A DNA stretch of 7,586 nucleotides. Origin: Methylococcaceae bacterium NSP1-2 (lineage in GTDB: Bacteria; Pseudomonadota; Gammaproteobacteria; Methylococcales; Methylomonadaceae). This document shows, one piece after another, positions 5,165 through 7,586 of this stretch; within the stretch, counting starts at the first letter, position 1; every line of letters starts with the position of its first letter. The translations under genes were made by a program, and so were the position numbers. The stretch is taken from NCBI GenBank assembly GCA_002256685.1, contig NQJH01000153.1:1-7586 (forward strand), written 5' to 3'. The notes under the pieces are model-generated. The model had not been told where the DNA came from. It saw only the letters and a list, made by a program, of their open reading frames with translations, and ran no database searches.

Positions 5165-6007
5165 TTAAATTAAAAATGAGTTAAACGGAGAAATTGCCGC
5201 GCCAGTGTTGCGTAATGGCACAACGCGTGCGCGTCCAATAAACGCCGCCGCACCTAAGGCTTCGGTATAGACCACGCCATGATAAGACACATCGGGTTCA
5301 TTGAGACGGCGAAAACGGGCTTTGTGTTCTGCCCACGGAAATTTGCCGCTATCAACAATCACGCCGCCGATGCTGTTGCCATGTCCGCCTAAATATTTGG
5401 TCAATGAATGCACCACAATATCCGCGCCATGTTCAAACGGACGACATAAATAAGGCGACGGCACGGTGTTATCCACAATTAACGGAATACCATGACGGTG
5501 AGCAATATCTGCCAGCTTTTCAAAATCGGTAATATTACCCAGCGGATTGCCCACTGATTCACAAAAAATCGCTTTGGTATTTTCGTCGATGAGTTTTTCA
5601 AACGCATCCGCGTCACGATAATCAGCAAACCGTGAATTGATACCGTATTGCGGCAATGTGTGTGCCAATAAATTGTAAGTCCCACCGTATAAGGTAGCCG
5701 CAGAAACAATATTATCGCCTGCTTCAGCAATGGTCATAATGGCGTAGGTAATGGCTGCCATACCTGAAGCGACAGCGAGTGCGCCGATACCGCCTTCTAA
5801 TTCTGCTACCCGTTTTTCCAACACATCGGTGGTAGGGTTCATGATGCGAGTGTAAATATTGCCCGCTACTTTAAGATCAAACAAATCTGCGCCATGAGCC
5901 GTGTCGTCAAACGCATAAGAGCTGGTTTGATAAATCGGCACAGCGACCGCTTTAGTGGTGGGATCAGGCGAATAACCGCCATGTACCGCAATCGTTTCAA
6001 GTTTCAT
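5165..6007 (-). CDS. metY: MetY N-terminal fragment: PLP-binding large domain
   Basis: This 280-residue open frame holds the whole PLP-binding part. Y52-T-R54 (contacts the PLP phosphate of the partner subunit), SGMAA (81-85), the aromatic Tyr107 of TLYGGTYN (stacks on PLP), D179 of VDNT (pyridine nitrogen) and K204 of HSLTKYLGGHG (Schiff-base lysine) are all present; residue roles are from the family. The start KLETIAVHGGYSPDP is typical. It ends at TAA after SPFNSFLI, at the helix that joins the large and small domains. Alone it would lack the C-terminal domain and its substrate-carboxylate arginine. Confidence 0.75.
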   Translation of the reverse strand: MKLETIAVHGGYSPDPTTKAVAVPIYQTSSYAFDDTAHGADLFDLKVAGNIYTRIMNPTTDVLEKRVAELEGGIGALAVASGMAAITYAIMTIAEAGDNIVSAATLYGGTYNLLAHTLPQYGINSRFADYRDADAFEKLIDENTKAIFCESVGNPLGNITDFEKLADIAHRHGIPLIVDNTVPSPYLCRPFEHGADIVVHSLTKYLGGHGNSIGGVIVDSGKFPWAEHKARFRRLNEPDVSYHGVVYTEALGAAAFIGRARVVPLRNTGAAISPFNSFLI

Positions 6008-6127
6008 ACAGTGTTTTCCTAATGTGTTACTTCGATATAGTCATACATATAAATGTAATGCTATAAATTCTCTTGTTGTAAAATGGTCGTTAGGGCAATC
6101 TGTGATTTTTAACACCCAATATCGCAC
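6008..6127. promoter_or_regulatory. Divergent control region of metY and batD
   Basis: The 120 bases between the two divergent starts are AT-rich and must hold both promoters. For metY (minus strand) TTTACA matches the -35 at 5 of 6 positions near 6080, but the -10 is unclear. For batD (plus strand) TAAAAT in the stretch TTGTTGTAAAATGG is a possible -10 without a good -35. No MetJ-box-like AGACGTCT repeat and no SAM-riboswitch-like structure was seen. Confidence 0.35.
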
Positions 6128-7586
6128 ATGAATACTATAAAACAATTACTTAAATCGACGCTGTTTTTTCTTTTTCTACTAGGGGGGCTAACGGCTCAAG
6201 GCGTATTCGCCGCACAAATTGATGTCTCGGTAGACCGAAATCCAGTGAGTAGTGAAGAGTCTTTTCAACTATTATTTACCACGACTGAAACGCCCGATGC
6301 GATGCCAGACTTTAGTCCGTTGGATCAAGACTTTATTATTCTCAACCAAGATCAAAGCACTAGTGCCTCGTGGATTAATGGCAAAACGAGCAAAACCATA
6401 AAATGGACGCTAAATGTCATCGCCAAAAAAGTCGGTACGGTCACCATTCCTGCGATTGCATTTGGGAGTGATATGAGTAATCCGCTTTCTATAGAAGTGA
6501 CTAAAGGTGACACTAATAAAGCCGTCAACACCGATGAGGATTTATTTTTAGAGGTTGAAGCCACGCCACTCGACCCTTATCTACAATCGCAAGTAATTTA
6601 TACGTTACGATTGTATCGAAAAGTCGATATTGCCCAAGCACAATTAACTGAGCCAGAACTTGCCGATGCGGTCATTGAAAAAATTGATGAAGATCGCAAC
6701 TTTACTACTAAAGTAAAAGGTATGGATTATTCGGTAACTGAACGAAAATTTGTCATTTTTCCACAAAAAAGCGGCACAATGACCATTAAACCGCTGGTAT
6801 TAACCGCCGAAGTCGTCACCAATTCACGCCCTAGTTTTAATGGTCTTTTTAATTCAACCCAAACTAAACGGGTGGTCTCTAAAGAAATAACCTTGGATGT
6901 TAAACCCGCCCCTGCGGCGTTCACGGGAGCGCGTTGGCTATCGGCTGAAAAACTGGAAATCAGACAAGAATGGTCGGGTGATTTTGAACAAATGAAAGTG
7001 GGCGAGCCATTAACGCGAACCCTGACCTTATTAGTGAAAGGCGCGACCGTTAGTTCATTGCCTGAACTCAATACCACTAAAACCGATGACCGATTAAAAA
7101 CTTATCCCGATCAGCCGGTATTAAAAGAACAAAAAACCACCGATGGTTTGTTAGCTTTTCGAGAAGAAAAAATAGCCTTAATTCCCTCAAAAACAGGTAG
7201 CTATACCTTACCCACCATCAAAATTCCTTGGTTTAATACCCAAACTAAAAAAATGGAAACCGCGACTATTCCAGAAACCACTATCACGGTCGTGGGCGGT
7301 GCGGCGGCGACTCCAGCCGTTTCAACGCCTGAGGCAACAAAACCACAGCAAAACACAGCAACCCCCATTATTCAAGCACCCGTCGCACAACAAGCCTCTT
7401 ACTGGTTATGGGTCAGTCTATTTTTAGCCTTAGGCTGGCTGATTACGCTATTTTATTTTTTAACCAAACGCCCAGTCGTTCAACCTATTATCGAAAACAA
7501 TGCGGCAGAGCTGAGTTTAAAAGCGAACATTAATCTGTTAAAGAAAGCCTGCACAGATAATAATGCCCTCGCCGCTAAAAATGCGC
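6128..7586 (+). CDS. batD: BatD family protein (runs off the right edge)
   Basis: BatD proteins are large periplasmic beta-sandwich proteins anchored in the inner membrane. They are encoded with MoxR ATPases and the von Willebrand-domain proteins BatA/BatB, and are linked to aerotolerance and envelope stress in Bacteroides and Leptospira. The 486 codons present start with a signal peptide (about 1-28, cleavage near VFA-AQ). The opening repeat is typical (IDVSVDRNPVSSEESFQLLF, 31-50). The later family block GARWLSAEKLEIRQEWSGDFEQMKVGEPLTRTLTL and the LP-x-IKIPWFNT segment are clear. A Pro/Ala/Thr/Gln-rich linker (about 395-422) precedes one membrane helix at about 425-447 (YWLWVSLFLALGWLITLFYF), with a cytoplasmic tail that continues past the window. 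No good Shine-Dalgarno precedes the ATG, but no better start exists, since the signal peptide begins here. The rest of the bat operon is expected on the other side or elsewhere. Confidence 0.9.
   Translation, partial: MNTIKQLLKSTLFFLFLLGGLTAQGVFAAQIDVSVDRNPVSSEESFQLLFTTTETPDAMPDFSPLDQDFIILNQDQSTSASWINGKTSKTIKWTLNVIAKKVGTVTIPAIAFGSDMSNPLSIEVTKGDTNKAVNTDEDLFLEVEATPLDPYLQSQVIYTLRLYRKVDIAQAQLTEPELADAVIEKIDEDRNFTTKVKGMDYSVTERKFVIFPQKSGTMTIKPLVLTAEVVTNSRPSFNGLFNSTQTKRVVSKEITLDVKPAPAAFTGARWLSAEKLEIRQEWSGDFEQMKVGEPLTRTLTLLVKGATVSSLPELNTTKTDDRLKTYPDQPVLKEQKTTDGLLAFREEKIALIPSKTGSYTLPTIKIPWFNTQTKKMETATIPETTITVVGGAAATPAVSTPEATKPQQNTATPIIQAPVAQQASYWLWVSLFLALGWLITLFYFLTKRPVVQPIIENNAAELSLKANINLLKKACTDNNALAAKNA

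Larger units (their letters stand above)
4748..6007 (-). pseudogene. metY: O-acetylhomoserine sulfhydrylase gene, interrupted by an in-frame stop
   Basis: The intact enzyme is a PLP-dependent, fold-type I cytoplasmic protein that makes homocysteine (or methionine) from O-acetylhomoserine and sulfide (or methanethiol). Read as one frame, the locus gives a normal family length of about 420 codons, but codon 281 is TAA (5165-5167). The stop sits between SPFNSFLI and TLALRMDR, where the family normally has LQGLE. A loss of about 12 bases (four codons, with the fifth becoming TAA) explains this simply, and the frame continues unshifted. Both halves keep all expected motifs and no other lesion is seen. 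The start ATG has AGGA at 6017-6020 with 9-base spacing, and a terminator follows. Possible readings are recent inactivation, a sequencing or assembly error, or a split protein. Other Cys/Met-metabolism PLP enzymes (MetZ, cystathionine gamma-synthase) are less likely, given the MetY-like insertions. Confidence 0.8.

Noticed and set aside
5162..5167. Programmed recoding or selenocysteine/pyrrolysine at the metY stop
   Set aside because: The codon is TAA, not TGA or TAG, no downstream stem typical of such signals was seen, and the missing LQGLE residues point to a deletion instead of read-through.
5479..5730. 83-codon minus-strand frame inside metY
   Set aside because: It overlaps the PLP-binding part of metY in another frame, where the metY reading has all catalytic motifs.
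6352..7077. Two minus-strand open frames (6352-6564 and 6727-7077)
   Set aside because: They are antisense to batD, whose plus-strand reading is continuous and matches its family; there is no ribosome site or family match for the reverse frames.

Overview
The window reads as chromosomal DNA from a gammaproteobacterium of moderate GC content. The block petABC followed by sspAB (cytochrome bc1 complex, then stringent starvation proteins A and B) is a typical gammaproteobacterial arrangement. The encoded proteins also look gammaproteobacterial: SspA keeps its P84-H85-P86 pocket, SspB ends in the LRVxK-type tail, and cytochrome b lacks the PEWY glutamate. A sulfur-oxidiser-like lineage (for example Thiotrichales) is possible, but this is a guess from the general look of the proteins. 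No phage, transposon, CRISPR, tRNA or rRNA signal was seen.

Layout. Six complete or partial genes lie on the minus strand from about 6007 down to 1: a broken metY (O-acetylhomoserine sulfhydrylase), then petA-petB-petC, sspA-sspB and the start of ackA (acetate kinase, cut by the left edge). On the plus strand, divergent from metY, batD begins at 6128 and runs off the right edge. metY is separated from petA by a strong terminator hairpin (4707-4739) and a 380-base intergenic region. petA/petB and sspA/sspB overlap by 4 bases (ATGA), and petB and petC are 1 base apart. sspA has its own extended -10 promoter in the petC-sspA gap. ackA follows sspB after 41 bases that can fold into two mutually exclusive hairpins.

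How the genes work together. PetA, PetB and PetC form the ubiquinol:cytochrome c oxidoreductase in the inner membrane. SspA (RNA polymerase-associated) and SspB (ClpXP adaptor) handle transcription and proteolysis in starvation and stress. AckA interconverts acetate and acetyl phosphate, so the cluster joins respiration, stress response and acetate overflow. BatD is a membrane-anchored periplasmic Bat protein, usually linked to aerotolerance or cell-envelope roles with MoxR/BatA/BatB.

Main points of interest. metY is interrupted by an in-frame TAA exactly where the conserved LQGLE segment should be, and both halves are otherwise intact. Cytochrome b carries a C-terminal extension of about 65 residues and a PLWY Qo motif. 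The Rieske protein has a KR instead of an RR Tat motif. Regulatory-looking dyads occur at the sspA promoter and before ackA. I found no convincing wholly new multi-gene system.
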